Origin: Deltaproteobacteria bacterium
Lineage (GTDB): Bacteria; Desulfobacterota; Syntrophia; Syntrophales; UBA2210
Direction of reading: 5' to 3'
NCBI GenBank assembly: GCA_016934695.1
Contig: JAFGSH010000209.1
Coordinates: 1-10,997 of the forward strand
Length of the DNA stretch: 10,997 nucleotides
The notes below the pieces were generated by a model. That model was not told the origin of the DNA, searched no databases, and saw only the letters and a list, made by a program, of their open reading frames with translations. Shown one piece after another: positions 1 through 7,062 of the stretch; position 1 is the stretch's first letter, and each line of letters opens with the position of its first letter. Both the position numbers and the translations under genes were made by a program.

Positions 1-1657
1 GAACGAACTGGAACAGGACGATCGAATAGAGGGGCGCCCACCGGGTCGCCACCGTCAGGGACCCGCCGGCGAACAGAGGCGCATACTGGTAGATGAAGAA
101 CAGGATATACCCGCCGATCATGACGAGTATATTGATCACCATCTCCTTCCATCCCACCAGATCGCCGCCGTCCTTTGAACCGCGGCGAAGCTGGCCGTGC
201 AGGAGCATGCTGGCAATTATCATATACAGGGCGAAGAAGACCACATAGTTCAATGCCATGGCGAAATGGAATTCATCGAGCGGCTTGATGGCAAAGACCC
301 AGAGACGGTAGTCCGTCAGGAAGAGCCAGTCCGAGATGGCGAGCGTGAGATGGGCGAAGAAGGCCACGATGAAGGCCAGCAGGAAGGACTTGCCGATCTT
401 TCCCCATTTGACGCCGTCCTGCCAGGTCAGGCCGTAATTGGCCATGGTGGCTCCCGTCTTCTTGTTGGCGATGAAATGCCACAAGAGCAGGAGGATCAGG
501 GTGATCGCGCCGACGACCAGGGCCCACACGACGATGACGTTGGTTATCATCTGCGGCCAGAAGGCGGTGGCCTTCAGGATCCCCTTGTCCCAGTAGTCCC
601 ACATCTTCATATAGACCAGTACGGGAAGCACGAGCCCGATCACCACCGCGACCCACCAGCCCCATCCGGTGAGCGCTTTGCGCTCGGCGGGGCTCTCATT
701 GAGCTCCCTGAAGAAGTCGGTCCCCAGGAGATAGTTCCCCAGGGGGAAGAAAAAGAGGATCATTCCGATCATGGCGATGAAGGTCCCGAACTCCTTCCAG
801 TACCAGGTCTGATCGGAAGGAGGAATGTCCTTGCCCCCCTTCAGTGTGGCCTGCATCCACTCAATGGCGTTCCCGATGGACTCCGTGCAGAAATGGGTCC
901 GGGGATGAATCAGGCTCGGTTGATAGAGTTTCCGGGCGGTCCCCTCTTCGATGGACCCGTAGAGTTTTCCCACCTCCACGGTTTCGGTGGTCCCGAAGAA
1001 TGCCTTCAGCTTGTCGGTATTCACGATATCCGAGGGAACCGATATCCCCCACATGAGCTGGGAAAACTCATCATACTTCGAGTAGATGAGCGCCGCGTTG
1101 CGCGGGAAGGCGGGTGTCCCCGGAGGGGCTCCGTAGGTGCCGGGGGAGGAGCTGGTAATCACGATGGACTTGTATCCCTGCGGGTTCATGGCTGCCGCTA
1201 TGATGGAGGCCCACCCGCCCATTGAGTGTCCTTCAAGGGCGACATTGTCTTTGTCGACGATATCCAGCGAGCGCAGGTACGGGAGACAGTCAGCACCGCC
1301 GAAGGCGTTGGCGAATGCCGGCGGATCGGAATATCCGTGCCCCGACTGATCAGGCGCCAGGACGACATACCCGCGCCGCGCGAACTCGATGGCAAAGCCG
1401 TCCTGCGTCTCGCGCGAGTTGATGTAGCCGTGGGTGGCCACGATCCCCGGTGCGGGATTCTTTTTGTCGACCCCTTTTGGGACATAGAGCAGGGCGCTGA
1501 CCAGCTTGCCGTCATGCCCCATAAACCGTAAATCCCGGACCTTGATGTCCCCGCCGCCGGTCTGAACCATGTAGGCCAGGAAACCGCCTCCCAGGATCAG
1601 CGCCAGGGCGATAATCATCAAACCATTAAAAAGCCTTGAATCAGATTTCGCACTCAT
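1..1657 (-). CDS. Membrane-anchored alpha/beta hydrolase with C-terminal multi-pass membrane domain (partial, 3' end outside window)
   Basis: The frame stays open from an ATG at 1657 to the left edge, giving 552 visible residues and no stop. The ATG is preceded by a strong ribosome site (TAAGGAGGGG, 1661-1670). Residues about 10-28 form a hydrophobic signal anchor. The hydrolase domain follows: an HG oxyanion-type motif (THGYINSRE), then GHSMGG with nucleophile Ser145. Asp196 (in SKYDEF) and His255 (in PRTHF) are the likely remaining triad members; Asp196 is the less certain of the two. After about residue 285 the protein becomes a membrane domain, with helices near 290-311, 335-351, 371-396, 424-441, 465-486, 506-526 and one starting near 541 that runs off the window. 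The hydrolase domain resembles dienelactone hydrolase/X-Pro-peptidase-like esterases, but the substrate cannot be told. The membrane half belongs to no family I recognise. The catalytic domain should sit on the outer face of the cytoplasmic membrane if the N-terminal anchor is N-in. The gene is divergent from the acyl-CoA dehydrogenase gene. Confidence 0.88.
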   Translation of the reverse strand, partial: MSAKSDSRLFNGLMIIALALILGGGFLAYMVQTGGGDIKVRDLRFMGHDGKLVSALLYVPKGVDKKNPAPGIVATHGYINSRETQDGFAIEFARRGYVVLAPDQSGHGYSDPPAFANAFGGADCLPYLRSLDIVDKDNVALEGHSMGGWASIIAAAMNPQGYKSIVITSSSPGTYGAPPGTPAFPRNAALIYSKYDEFSQLMWGISVPSDIVNTDKLKAFFGTTETVEVGKLYGSIEEGTARKLYQPSLIHPRTHFCTESIGNAIEWMQATLKGGKDIPPSDQTWYWKEFGTFIAMIGMILFFFPLGNYLLGTDFFRELNESPAERKALTGWGWWVAVVIGLVLPVLVYMKMWDYWDKGILKATAFWPQMITNVIVVWALVVGAITLILLLLWHFIANKKTGATMANYGLTWQDGVKWGKIGKSFLLAFIVAFFAHLTLAISDWLFLTDYRLWVFAIKPLDEFHFAMALNYVVFFALYMIIASMLLHGQLRRGSKDGGDLVGWKEMVINILVMIGGYILFFIYQYAPLFAGGSLTVATRWAPLYSIVLFQFV

Positions 1658-1825
1658 AGAGACCCCTCCTTATGTAAAAAAGCCATCCTGAGTTATACCA
1701 TTGGGGAATAGTCCGCCCTTGTTTCCTATAGGGCATACCCCCCGCTCCCGAGAAACAGCCCGGTCCGGGCACCCCCTCCGCATCACGACCCGCTGTCTCC
1801 CCCTCCCATACTACAATGTTTTCGT

Positions 1826-1853
1826 ATTATGAACATTTGTTCGACAAAGTCAA
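1826..1853 (-). promoter_or_regulatory. Sigma70-type promoter for the hydrolase gene
   Basis: Read on the minus strand, a -35 box TTGACT (1853-1848; 5 of 6 consensus bases) is followed after 16 bases by a -10 box CATAAT (1831-1826; 5 of 6). The predicted start of transcription is near 1818-1820, so the hydrolase mRNA would carry a leader of about 160 bases. The direction fits the minus-strand gene starting at 1657. The match is good for a GC-rich genome, where chance AT-rich boxes are less common, but it was found by eye. Confidence 0.55.
1831..1842. promoter_or_regulatory. Operator-like inverted repeat inside the promoter spacer
   Basis: GAACA-TT-TGTTC is a perfect 5+5 inverted repeat with a 2-base centre. 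It lies between the -35 and -10 boxes of the minus-strand promoter and touches the -10 box. A dimeric repressor bound there would block RNA polymerase. The shape is like sites of TetR-family or similar small regulators, but no regulator gene is present in the window, and I cannot name the protein. The repeat is short enough to arise by chance. Confidence 0.35.
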
Positions 1854-2054
1854 GGAGGAAGGGCGTGCAAAAAGCGTCCTTTATTAATGGATTGGCCGAC
1901 TGCCGGTATCTTGTGCCGGCCGGGGGCAACAAAGAGATATTGCGTGACGGCTCCCGCCAGGTTTCTCCTTTGCACTTTCTCCAATTTGTGATACGGGTTC
2001 GGATGCAAAACAGGGTACGAAAGTATCAACTACATATTGAAGGAGACAGGAAGT

Positions 2055-3860
2055 ATGGCTGAAAAGTTCGTAAGCGAAAAGAACCTGAAGTTCTTGCTCC
2101 ATGAAGTCTGTGACGTGAGCCAGCTGACCCGGTATCCCTACTATGCGGACCATAGTAAGGAAGTATTCGATATGGTGCTCGATACGGCCCTCAAGATGGC
2201 GGAGGATCTCTACAAGCCTTACTTCGAGGAGATGGACCGCCTGCCGGTGGAACTGGTCGACGGGCGGGTCAAGGTGCACCCCCACGTCAGGACGATCATG
2301 CGGGAGTGCGGGGCCGGGGGGTGGATCGGAGCCGAATTCCCCTACGAGGTCGGCGGGCAGCAGCTTCCCCTTACCATCACCCTCCTTGCCGAATTCATCT
2401 TCGGCGCGGCCAACTACTCGGCCGGCGTCTACGCCGGGCTGACGAACGGGGCGGCCGGCCTGATCGAGACCTTCGGAACCGAAGAGATGAAAGAGCGGTA
2501 TCTCCCCAAGATGATGGCGGGTGAGTGGCAGGGGACCATGGCCTTGACGGAACCCCAGGCGGGCAGCTCGCTGGCCGATATCGCCTGCACGGCCGAACCC
2601 ACCGACGAGGGGTACTACAAGCTCAAAGGGCAGAAGATCTTCATCTCGGCGGCAGATCATGACGGCGTCGACAATATCGTCCACCTCCTCCTGGCGAAGA
2701 TCAAGGGGGCGCCGGCGGGCGTGAAGGGGATCTCCCTCTTCGTGGTCCCCCGGGAGCGGTACACCGCGGACGGCGGACTCGAATTCAACGATGTCAGCTC
2801 GGCGGGGATCTATCACAAGATGGGCTACCGAGGTTCGCCGATCGTCCAGCTCAGCTTGGGCGAGGAAAACGACTGCCACGGCTGGCTCGTCGGGGAACCC
2901 CACAGGGGGCTGGCCTACATGTTCCAGATGATGAACGGGGCCCGCATCGGTGTCGGTCTCGGCGCCGCGGGGATCGCCTCGGCCGCCTACTATGCCTCGC
3001 TCCAGTACTCGAAAGAGCGGCTGCAGGGGCGCAGGCTCTCCCAGAAAGACCCCTCGACCCCTCAGGTCCCGATCATCGAGCACAGCGACATCAAGCGCAT
3101 GCTCCTCCTGCAGCGCGCCGTCGTTGAGGGATCACTCTCCCTTCTGACACAGTGCGCGATCTACCACGACCTTGAGCGGGTCCTCGACGGTGAGGAGAAG
3201 GAGCGGTACGCCCTCCTGCTCGACCTCCTGACGCCGGTGGCCAAGACCTATCCCTCGGAGATGGGAATCCTCTCCACCAGCGCGGGGATTCAGTGCCTGG
3301 GCGGGTACGGATACTGCGAGGAGTTTCCCCTGGAACAGCACTACCGCGACATGCGCATCCATCCGATCCATGAGGGATCGACGGGCATACAGGGCCAGGA
3401 TCTCCTCGGCCGGAAGATGATGATGAAGGGCGGCAGGGCCGCGCAGCTCTATATGGAAGAGGTACAGAAGACCATTACAGAGGCCGAGACCCTGGAACCC
3501 CTGAAGAGGTACGCCCAGACCCTGAAAGAGGCGATGGACACCCTGCAGGAGGTCACCCTTCACCTGTCGGGGGTCGCCGCGAAGAAGGGCCCCGATTACT
3601 TCCTGGCCGACGCGACCGTCTACCTGGAGTTCTTCGGATACATCTGCATCGCCTGGCAATGGCTCAAACAGGCGATCGTCGCCCAGAAGGCCTTGGACGG
3701 CGGAGCCGCCCAGGAAGACGCGACTTTCTATAGGGGCAAGCTGATGACCATGCGGTACCACTTCGGGTACGAGCTTCCCAAGATCAAGGGACTGGCCTCT
3801 GTACTGACAGGGGCGGACGGGCTGACGGTCGACATGACGGAGGATCTCTTCAATGACTAG
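2055..3860 (+). CDS. Long-form acyl-CoA dehydrogenase (DmdC-like family)
   Basis: A 601-residue FAD-dependent flavoprotein expected to oxidise an acyl-CoA to the 2,3-enoyl-CoA in the cytoplasm, passing electrons to electron-transfer flavoprotein. The order is that of acyl-CoA dehydrogenases: N-terminal helical domain (to about 160), central beta domain opening with MALTEPQAGSSL (162-173), then a C-terminal helical domain. That last domain contains LGGYGY and IHEGSTGIQ, whose Glu440 aligns with the catalytic base. About 150 further residues form the extra C-terminal domain typical of the ~600-residue subfamily that includes 3-methylmercaptopropionyl-CoA dehydrogenase DmdC. This subfamily has many uncharacterised members, so the substrate is open. 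I chose the ATG at 2055 because AAGGAG (2040-2045) sits 9 bases upstream; an in-frame TTG at 2037 lies before that site and is unlikely. The downstream synthetase gene suggests a shared catabolic role. Confidence 0.93.
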   Translation: MAEKFVSEKNLKFLLHEVCDVSQLTRYPYYADHSKEVFDMVLDTALKMAEDLYKPYFEEMDRLPVELVDGRVKVHPHVRTIMRECGAGGWIGAEFPYEVGGQQLPLTITLLAEFIFGAANYSAGVYAGLTNGAAGLIETFGTEEMKERYLPKMMAGEWQGTMALTEPQAGSSLADIACTAEPTDEGYYKLKGQKIFISAADHDGVDNIVHLLLAKIKGAPAGVKGISLFVVPRERYTADGGLEFNDVSSAGIYHKMGYRGSPIVQLSLGEENDCHGWLVGEPHRGLAYMFQMMNGARIGVGLGAAGIASAAYYASLQYSKERLQGRRLSQKDPSTPQVPIIEHSDIKRMLLLQRAVVEGSLSLLTQCAIYHDLERVLDGEEKERYALLLDLLTPVAKTYPSEMGILSTSAGIQCLGGYGYCEEFPLEQHYRDMRIHPIHEGSTGIQGQDLLGRKMMMKGGRAAQLYMEEVQKTITEAETLEPLKRYAQTLKEAMDTLQEVTLHLSGVAAKKGPDYFLADATVYLEFFGYICIAWQWLKQAIVAQKALDGGAAQEDATFYRGKLMTMRYHFGYELPKIKGLASVLTGADGLTVDMTEDLFND

Positions 3861-3926
3861 ACAACGGTAACAGGCAATACCCCTGGTGGCATCCAGCGTT
3901 TGACACCGGAGATGAAATCTGGTATT

Positions 3927-3953
3927 GACCCCTTCCCGCCACGGGAGGGGGTC
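3927..3953 (+). terminator. Hairpin between dehydrogenase and synthetase genes, probable terminator or attenuator
   Basis: Bases 3927-3938 pair with 3942-3953: a 12-base-pair GC-rich stem, with one G-U pair at 3933/3947, closed by a 3-base loop (CCA). A short T-rich run (ATTTTATA) begins about 5 bases downstream. The weak, displaced U tract makes it an imperfect intrinsic terminator. It starts 67 bases after the dehydrogenase stop and ends 45 bases before the synthetase start, so it could end the first transcript or reduce read-through into the second gene. Confidence 0.5.
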
Positions 3954-3966
3954 TGCCATTTTATAC

Positions 3967-3980
3967 GGGGTGCACACCCC
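3967..3980 (+). other. Small inverted repeat next to the synthetase ribosome site
   Basis: GGGGT-GCAC-ACCCC can form a 5-base-pair hairpin with a 4-base loop. It ends only 2 bases before the GGGGAGAG ribosome site (3983-3990) of the downstream gene. Its position suggests a possible influence on ribosome access, but the hairpin is short and may be incidental. Confidence 0.3.
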
Positions 3981-3997
3981 ATGGGGAGAGTGAAGAT

Positions 3998-5473
3998 ATG
4001 AAGCACAGAGATCTTGACAGGCTCTTCAATCCGGAGAGCATCGCGATGATAGGCGCCTCCGCGACCCCCGTCAAATGGGGGTTCATCGTCCTCTTGAATA
4101 TTTTGAAAGAAGGATTCAAAGGGGCGGTTTACCCGGTCAACCCGAAGCTGGAAAAGATCCTCGGCGTTCCCTGTTACCCCTCGCTCCAGGCGATACCGGG
4201 CCCGGTCGACCTGGCGATCATCACCACCCCGGCGACGACCGTATCGGCGCTGATCGACGAATGCGGCCGGAAGGGGGTGGGGAACGCGGTCGTCATTACC
4301 TCGGGCTTCAGCGAAACAGGTCCCGAAGGCACCCGGATGGAGCAGGAGATCGTGGCAAAGGCACGCACATACGGAATCAATCTGGTGGGCCCCAACACCA
4401 TGGGGGTCTTCAGCGCCCGGTCCAGCCTCCACGCCCTGATGCCGCCGGTAGTCCCTCTCCACGGGGGGATATCCATGTTTTCCCAGAGCGGCAATGTCGG
4501 CGTCCAGATGCTCTACTGGGGGAACAACAAGGGAATCGGGTTCGACAAATTCGTCAGCAGCGGGAATGAAGGCGATCTGAAGTGCGAGGATTTCCTCGCC
4601 TACTTCGCCGAGGATCCGGACACGAAGGTGATCCTTGCCTACCTCGAGGGATTGGATCCCGACTCCGGACTCTACCAGGTGGCCCGGCAGGTGTGCAGGA
4701 GCAAACCGGTCCTGATCTTCAAGGGCGGGCGGACACAGACGGGAGGCAAGGCCGCGGCATCGCACAGCGGGGCAATGGCCGTCTCGTCGCGGGTCCTGCG
4801 GGCGGCCTTCCGCCAGGCCGGTATCATCGAACTCGAGGACAGCCAGGGTCTCACGGACTGTGCAAAGGCCTTTTCCACCTATCCGGTCCCCCGCGGCAAC
4901 CGCGTGGGGATCCTGACCCGCGGCGGCGGATGGGGGGTCATCACCGCCGATTCCTGCGAAGAGAACGGCCTCGTCGTCCCGAAGCTCTCCGATGACATCA
5001 TTGAAAAACTGAACACGATACTCCCTCCGTACTGGAGCCATGGGAATCCCGTCGATATGGCGGCGGTCATTACCCCGGAGCCCTACCTGCAGTGCCTGGA
5101 GGTGCTGGCAGAGTGGGACGAGGTGGATTCCGTCATCGCGCTGGGCGGCTCCATCCAGAGCGCCATGGACTTCAATACAAACGTGGAAGGGCCCAGGGAG
5201 CTGAAAGAGACGCTCGTCTTCGCCAGGGAGTTTGCCAAGGAGTACACCGCACGGGACGATGTCGTCCTGGATGAGACCCGGCGGCTGGTCGACAAAACGG
5301 GAAAACCGATCATCGTGGTGACACTGGGGGACTACGACAACCACAAGTCGGACCTGATGGATCACCGGGTGGTCTCATACCCCACGCCGGAGCGGGCCGT
5401 CCGCGCGCTGAAGCGGATGATCGACTACCGCCACTTCCTCGATTCCCCGACCTCCGGCACAACCGCAATGTGA
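3998..5473 (+). CDS. Acyl-CoA synthetase (NDP-forming), alpha-subunit type
   Basis: A 491-residue protein with the domains of the alpha subunit of ADP-forming acetyl/acyl-CoA synthetase. These are an N-terminal CoA-binding Rossmann domain (IAMIGASATP near 15-24, VYPVNP near 44-49), a succinyl-CoA-ligase-like domain (FSQSGNVGVQ, SSGNEGD) ending in ASHSGAMA, and a third ligase-CoA-type domain (TRGGGWGV onward). His256 in SHSGAMA aligns with the histidine that is transiently phosphorylated in this family. Such enzymes interconvert acyl-CoA + ADP + Pi with acid + CoA + ATP. The ATP-grasp beta part is absent: the length equals an alpha subunit alone, and no beta gene is in the window. So either a beta protein is encoded elsewhere or this copy has another role. 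ATG 3998 has GGGGAGAG upstream. It probably works with the preceding acyl-CoA dehydrogenase, 137 bases away. Confidence 0.9.
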   Translation: MKHRDLDRLFNPESIAMIGASATPVKWGFIVLLNILKEGFKGAVYPVNPKLEKILGVPCYPSLQAIPGPVDLAIITTPATTVSALIDECGRKGVGNAVVITSGFSETGPEGTRMEQEIVAKARTYGINLVGPNTMGVFSARSSLHALMPPVVPLHGGISMFSQSGNVGVQMLYWGNNKGIGFDKFVSSGNEGDLKCEDFLAYFAEDPDTKVILAYLEGLDPDSGLYQVARQVCRSKPVLIFKGGRTQTGGKAAASHSGAMAVSSRVLRAAFRQAGIIELEDSQGLTDCAKAFSTYPVPRGNRVGILTRGGGWGVITADSCEENGLVVPKLSDDIIEKLNTILPPYWSHGNPVDMAAVITPEPYLQCLEVLAEWDEVDSVIALGGSIQSAMDFNTNVEGPRELKETLVFAREFAKEYTARDDVVLDETRRLVDKTGKPIIVVTLGDYDNHKSDLMDHRVVSYPTPERAVRALKRMIDYRHFLDSPTSGTTAM

Positions 5474-5691
5474 TCGATCATCTCCTGTTGCACGAGCGGC
5501 AGAGAACCGGTATGCTGCATATCTATGGAGCATCCGGTGACACCGGGACGTTACTCTTCATGCCGCACTTGATGCTCCTCGGACCGGGAGGCTGCCGGAT
5601 CTCCTCTCATGTTTGTGACATGCACCGCAAGAGGAGGGCAGCCTTCCCCATCTATCGCTGATTGTCCCAGAGGTGTCAGAGGAACCATCGC
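5474..5691 (+). promoter_or_regulatory. 218-base structured gap, candidate cis-acting RNA leader of the transporter operon
   Basis: The gap lies between the synthetase stop and the MATE start. A long interrupted hairpin spans 5586-5647: an 11-base-pair basal stem (5586-5596/5637-5647, one G-U), a one-sided GGAT bulge, a 7-base-pair stem (5601-5607/5630-5636) and a 5-base-pair tip (5608-5612/5618-5622). Upstream, ACCGG-T-ATGCT (5506-5516) can pair with AGCAT-CCGGT (5529-5538). CCGGT (5534-5538) can alternatively pair with ACCGG (5542-5546). Competing pairings of this kind are typical of leaders that switch, but a U tract after the large hairpin is missing and it matches no riboswitch class I know. 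I saw no clear promoter in the gap. A GTG-started frame (5470-5661) has no ribosome site and is not called. Confidence 0.4.
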
Positions 5692-7062
5692 ATGGATGAT
5701 CATTCCGATCTCACGACCCGGCCGATCCCGCAGCTCATACTGAAGCTCGCCATCCCCTCGAGCGTCGGGGTCTTCTTCAATACGATGTTCAATGTGGTGG
5801 ACACGTACTTCGGCGGTCTGCTCTCAACGCAGGCCCTTGCCGCGCTGTCCCTCTCGTTCTCCGTTTTTTTTATGATCATTGCGTTCGGAACCGGGATCGG
5901 AGCGGGGACCACGGCCTTGATAGCCAACGCACTCGGCGAAGGAGACCGGGAGGAAGCGAGGTTGATCGCCGTACAGGGACTCTCCTTCGGCGTACTGCTC
6001 TCGATCGTCATCACCGCCTCCGGGATCTGGTCTGCTCCCTTCCTCTTCTCGCTCCTCGGGGCCTCCGGTTCGTACCTGCATGACGCACTGAGTTACATGA
6101 ACTGCATCTTCTACGGAACGACCTTCTTCATGATCAACTATATGTGCAATGCCATCCTGAATGCCCTGGGCGACACGAGGTCGTTCAGAAATTTTCTGAT
6201 TGCCGGTTTTGTTCTGAACTGCGTCTTCGATCCCTGGCTGATATACGGCGGTCTCGGCATTCCCGCCCTGGGGATCGCCGGGATAGCGCTCGCCACCGTC
6301 CTGATCCAGTTTCTGGGCTGCCTGTATCTGGGAGAGAAGGTGCGGCGGACCGGCCTTATCGCGGGCGAGCCACTGAAAACCATCATTCCCCGATCGGGGC
6401 CCTTCGGGGAGATCGCCCGGCAGGGATTCCCCGCCGGGGCACACATGGTTACCGTGGGGATCGGCGTGTTCGTCATCACCTACTTCGCCTCCCTCTTCGG
6501 AAAGGAGGCGGTGGCGGCGTACGGGATAGCCGTCCGGATCGAGCAGATCGTCCTGCTCCCCACCATCGGGCTGAATGTCGCCACCCTCGCGATTGTGGCA
6601 CAGAACAACGGGGCCCGGCTGTTTGACCGTATCCGTGAGACCCTGTCCACGGCGCTCAAATACGGCGCCGTTACTACGGCGCTCGGAGCGGTCGTTGTCC
6701 TTGCCGCCGCCGAGCCGATGATGCGCCTGTTTTCCGGCGACCCCCTGGTTATCGCTACCGGTACGACGTACCTGCGGATAGCGGCCTTTATCCTGTACGC
6801 CTATGTCATTCTCTTTGTGCACGTAGCGGCGCTCCAGGGAGTGAAACGGCCGATGTTTGCCATATGGATCGGGCTCGCCCGGCAGATCGTTCTCCCCGTG
6901 ATTGTCTTTTATCTCCTCACGTCCGTCGTTTCATGCACCATCGCGGGGATCTGGTGGGGGATCTTCGGTATCACCTGGAGCGCGGCGATCTTCACCTTTG
7001 TGTATGCGCGCAGCCGGCTGAAACGAGAGGGTATATTCCAGCGGGGGGCCGCAACCGTATGA
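5692..7062 (+). CDS. MATE-family multidrug/solute efflux protein
   Basis: A 456-residue, strongly hydrophobic protein of the usual length for bacterial MATE transporters, which export organic cations, drugs or metabolites in exchange for Na+ or H+. The family start is clear: PIPQLILKLAIPS, then NVVDTYFGG in the first helix region with the conserved Asp, then GIGAGTTALIANALGEGD, a typical MATE stretch. About 12 helices arranged as two bundles can be traced. The second bundle begins near the GFPAGAHMV segment and includes the VAAYGIAVRIEQ segment. I chose the ATG at 5692 because AGAGGA (5678-5683) lies 8 bases upstream; an in-frame TTG at 5662 would add 10 polar residues and lacks a site. Its TGA overlaps the ATG of the next ABC permease gene, so the two are probably translated together. 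The substrate is not deducible. Confidence 0.93.
   Translation: MDDHSDLTTRPIPQLILKLAIPSSVGVFFNTMFNVVDTYFGGLLSTQALAALSLSFSVFFMIIAFGTGIGAGTTALIANALGEGDREEARLIAVQGLSFGVLLSIVITASGIWSAPFLFSLLGASGSYLHDALSYMNCIFYGTTFFMINYMCNAILNALGDTRSFRNFLIAGFVLNCVFDPWLIYGGLGIPALGIAGIALATVLIQFLGCLYLGEKVRRTGLIAGEPLKTIIPRSGPFGEIARQGFPAGAHMVTVGIGVFVITYFASLFGKEAVAAYGIAVRIEQIVLLPTIGLNVATLAIVAQNNGARLFDRIRETLSTALKYGAVTTALGAVVVLAAAEPMMRLFSGDPLVIATGTTYLRIAAFILYAYVILFVHVAALQGVKRPMFAIWIGLARQIVLPVIVFYLLTSVVSCTIAGIWWGIFGITWSAAIFTFVYARSRLKREGIFQRGAATV

Larger units (their letters stand above)
1658..2054. other. 397-base divergent intergenic region
   Basis: This gap separates the divergently transcribed hydrolase and acyl-CoA dehydrogenase genes. 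It holds a convincing minus-strand promoter (1826-1853), which gives the hydrolase mRNA a leader of roughly 160 bases. In that leader is a small GC-rich hairpin (GCCCG/CGGGC, 1758-1770). An inverted repeat GCCGG/CCGGC lies at 1902-1920. I could not find a convincing plus-strand promoter for the dehydrogenase. An open frame at 1829-2062 has no ribosome site and no recognisable protein character, so I do not call it a gene. Confidence 0.6.

Noticed and set aside
197..1225. 342-residue open frame on the plus strand
   Set aside because: It is antisense to the hydrolase gene, whose frame shows clear catalytic and membrane features. The product here is rich in G, P, E and D with no recognisable domain, as expected of a shadow frame in GC-rich DNA.
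1829..2062. 77-residue open frame just before the dehydrogenase gene
   Set aside because: It has no ribosome site, overlaps the minus-strand promoter and the dehydrogenase start, and the product looks like no known protein.
3925..3966. TTGACC plus TTATAC as a promoter for the synthetase gene
   Set aside because: The boxes are about 30 bases apart, far beyond the 16-18 a sigma70 promoter needs, and a strong hairpin lies between them.
3857..5365. 502-residue open frame on the minus strand
   Set aside because: It is antisense to the acyl-CoA synthetase alpha gene, has low-complexity composition and no family features; the plus strand is clearly the coding one.
5470..5661. 63-residue GTG-started frame after the synthetase gene
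   Set aside because: There is no ribosome site, it begins inside the synthetase stop region, and most of it coincides with extensive inverted repeats, which better explain the sequence.
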